Shown: positions 62,932 to 64,000 of the stretch, piece by piece
Position numbering within the stretch: the stretch's first letter is position 1
How the letters are laid out: each line of letters begins with the position of its first letter
Source of the DNA: Pseudooceanicola marinus
GTDB lineage: Bacteria; Pseudomonadota; Alphaproteobacteria; Rhodobacterales; Rhodobacteraceae
Assembly (NCBI RefSeq): GCF_002786295.1
Contig: NZ_PGTC01000010.1
Location: forward strand, 372,001-436,000
DNA: 64,000 bases
Direction of reading: 5' to 3'
Program-made: the position numbers and the translations under genes
Notes under the pieces: generated by a model
What the model was told of the DNA's origin: nothing
Database searches by the model: none
What the model saw: the letters and a program-made list of their open reading frames with translations, nothing else

Positions 62932-64000
62932 TTTACGTATCGACCCGGGGGCAGGCCCCGGAACTGAGTTTCGAAGAGGCGATGCTGACCGGGTTGGCAC
63001 GCGACGGCGGCCTCTACGTGCCTGCCGAGATCCCGACCCTCTCGGAGGACGAGATCCGCGCCCTGCACGGCCTCAGCTACGAGGAAACCGCCTTCCGCAT
63101 CATGTGGCCCTTCCTGGGTGGCACCTTCACCGAGGACGAATTCCGCGGCTGCATTTCGCGCGCCTACGAGGGGTTCGGCCACGCCGCCCGCGCGCCGCTG
63201 GTGCAGCTGGAGCCGGGCCATTTCCTGCTGGAACTGTTCCACGGTCCCACCCTGGCCTTCAAGGATTTCGCGATGCAGCTGATCGGTCAGCTGTTCCAGA
63301 CCGCGCTGGCCAAGAACGGCCGCCGCATCACCATTGTCGGCGCCACTTCCGGCGACACCGGATCGGCCGCGATCGAGGCCTTCCGCGGGCTCGATAACGT
63401 CGATGTCTTCATCCTCTACCCGCACGGCCGGGTGTCCGAGGTGCAGCGCCGGCAGATGACCACGCCCGCCGACAGCAACGTGCACGCCCTGGCCGTCGAT
63501 GGCGATTTCGACACCTGCCAGGCGCGGGTGAAGGACATGTTCAACGATTTCGAGTTCCGCGACGAGGTCGGCCTTGCTGGCGTCAACTCGATCAACTGGG
63601 CGCGGGTGCTGGCGCAGGTCGTCTACTACTTCACCTCCGCTGTCAGCCTGGGCGCGCCCGAGCGCTGCGTCAGCTTCACCGTGCCAACGGGCAATTTCGG
63701 CGACATCTTCGCGGGCTACATCGCGCGCAAGATGGGGCTGCCCATCGACACGCTGGTGGTGGCGACGAACCAGAACGACATCCTGCACCGCTGCCTCAGC
63801 ACGGGTGAGTACAAGCCCGACGGCGTGACCCCCTCGATCAGCCCGTCGATGGACATCCAGGTCAGCTCGAACTTCGAGCGGGTGCTGTTCGACGCGCTCG
63901 GCCGCGACGGCGGCGCCGTCGGTCAGCTGATGGACGAGTTGAAGGCGGGCGGCTTCACCGTGCCCCAGGGCGCGCTGCAGGCCCTGCAGGAAGCCTTCAC
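62928..64000 (+). CDS. thrC: threonine synthase, N-terminal part (runs off the window)
   Basis: A pyridoxal-phosphate enzyme that makes threonine from O-phosphohomoserine. The first 357 codons are present; the family is about 460 residues long, so the 3' end is outside the window. The N-terminus IYVSTRGQAPELSFEEAMLTGLARDGGLYVP is typical, and the Schiff-base lysine is K112 in HGPTLAFKDFAMQ. The PLP phosphate-binding region is VGATSGDTGSAAIEAF. The start GTG 62928 overlaps the SURF1 stop (GTGA), so the two are coupled. Confidence 0.93.
   Translation, partial: MIYVSTRGQAPELSFEEAMLTGLARDGGLYVPAEIPTLSEDEIRALHGLSYEETAFRIMWPFLGGTFTEDEFRGCISRAYEGFGHAARAPLVQLEPGHFLLELFHGPTLAFKDFAMQLIGQLFQTALAKNGRRITIVGATSGDTGSAAIEAFRGLDNVDVFILYPHGRVSEVQRRQMTTPADSNVHALAVDGDFDTCQARVKDMFNDFEFRDEVGLAGVNSINWARVLAQVVYYFTSAVSLGAPERCVSFTVPTGNFGDIFAGYIARKMGLPIDTLVVATNQNDILHRCLSTGEYKPDGVTPSISPSMDIQVSSNFERVLFDALGRDGGAVGQLMDELKAGGFTVPQGALQALQEAF

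Overview
The window is a GC-rich chromosomal segment from an alphaproteobacterium, almost certainly of the order Rhodobacterales (Roseobacter/Paracoccus/Rhodobacter relatives). Reasons are the gene order ruvCAB-ybgC-tolQRAB-pal-ybgF-tilS-ftsH, a Paracoccus-like cytochrome oxidase cluster (ctaC-ctaB-small ORF-ctaG-ctaE) without subunit I, a phosphatidylcholine synthase, a DUF1127 protein, and a Tad pilus locus typical of the group. Most of it is ordinary, tightly packed core chromosome. I see no rRNA, tRNA, CRISPR array, prophage or insertion sequence.

Layout. 1-2202: MFS transporter tail, an alpha/beta hydrolase and phosphatidylcholine synthase. 2294-7156: xerC and its DUF484 partner, a transaldolase-family aldolase, and divergent priA. 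7281-10323: an MFS transporter, prmA, a small membrane protein and a DUF1127 protein. 10684-12953: ruvCAB, followed by an uncharacterised gene. 13814-19819: the complete Tol-Pal envelope system (ybgC, tolQ, tolR, tolA, tolB, pal, cpoB). 19833-24006: tilS, ftsH and a MOSC protein. 24109-24183: a 24-residue membrane peptide gene with its own ribosome binding site, stress-type promoter and terminator. 24429-29647: fhs, then pdeM and the Lhr-type helicase of the ligase-associated DNA repair module. 29712-32093: a MarR-type regulator divergent from a DHA2 efflux pump, with two inverted repeats near their starts. 32188-35998: methionine aminopeptidase, an AAA ATPase and a large membrane protein.

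36029-47161 (minus strand) is a Tad/Flp pilus locus. In transcription order it runs: Flp pilin, terminator, second pilin-like gene, cpaB, secretin cpaC, an OmpA-type lipoprotein where CpaD usually sits, cpaE/tadZ, cpaF/tadA, tadB, tadC, two TPR lipoproteins and prepilin peptidase. It should build an adhesive type IVb pilus, although no TadE/TadF/TadG minor pilin gene is visible here.

47351-55839 holds a lytic transglycosylase, the two subunits of a 3-oxoacid CoA-transferase, an L,D-transpeptidase, topA and dprA. The most striking arrangement of the window is here: a blue-light receptor histidine kinase (LOV domain with the photoactive Cys, plus an HWE/HisKA_2-type kinase) lies between scoA and scoB in the same orientation. 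56005-58243: a cupin, a Dabb protein and tldD. 58572-62931: cytochrome c oxidase subunits II and III with assembly factors CtaB, CtaG and SURF1, preceded by a perfect FNR-type box. The window ends inside thrC.
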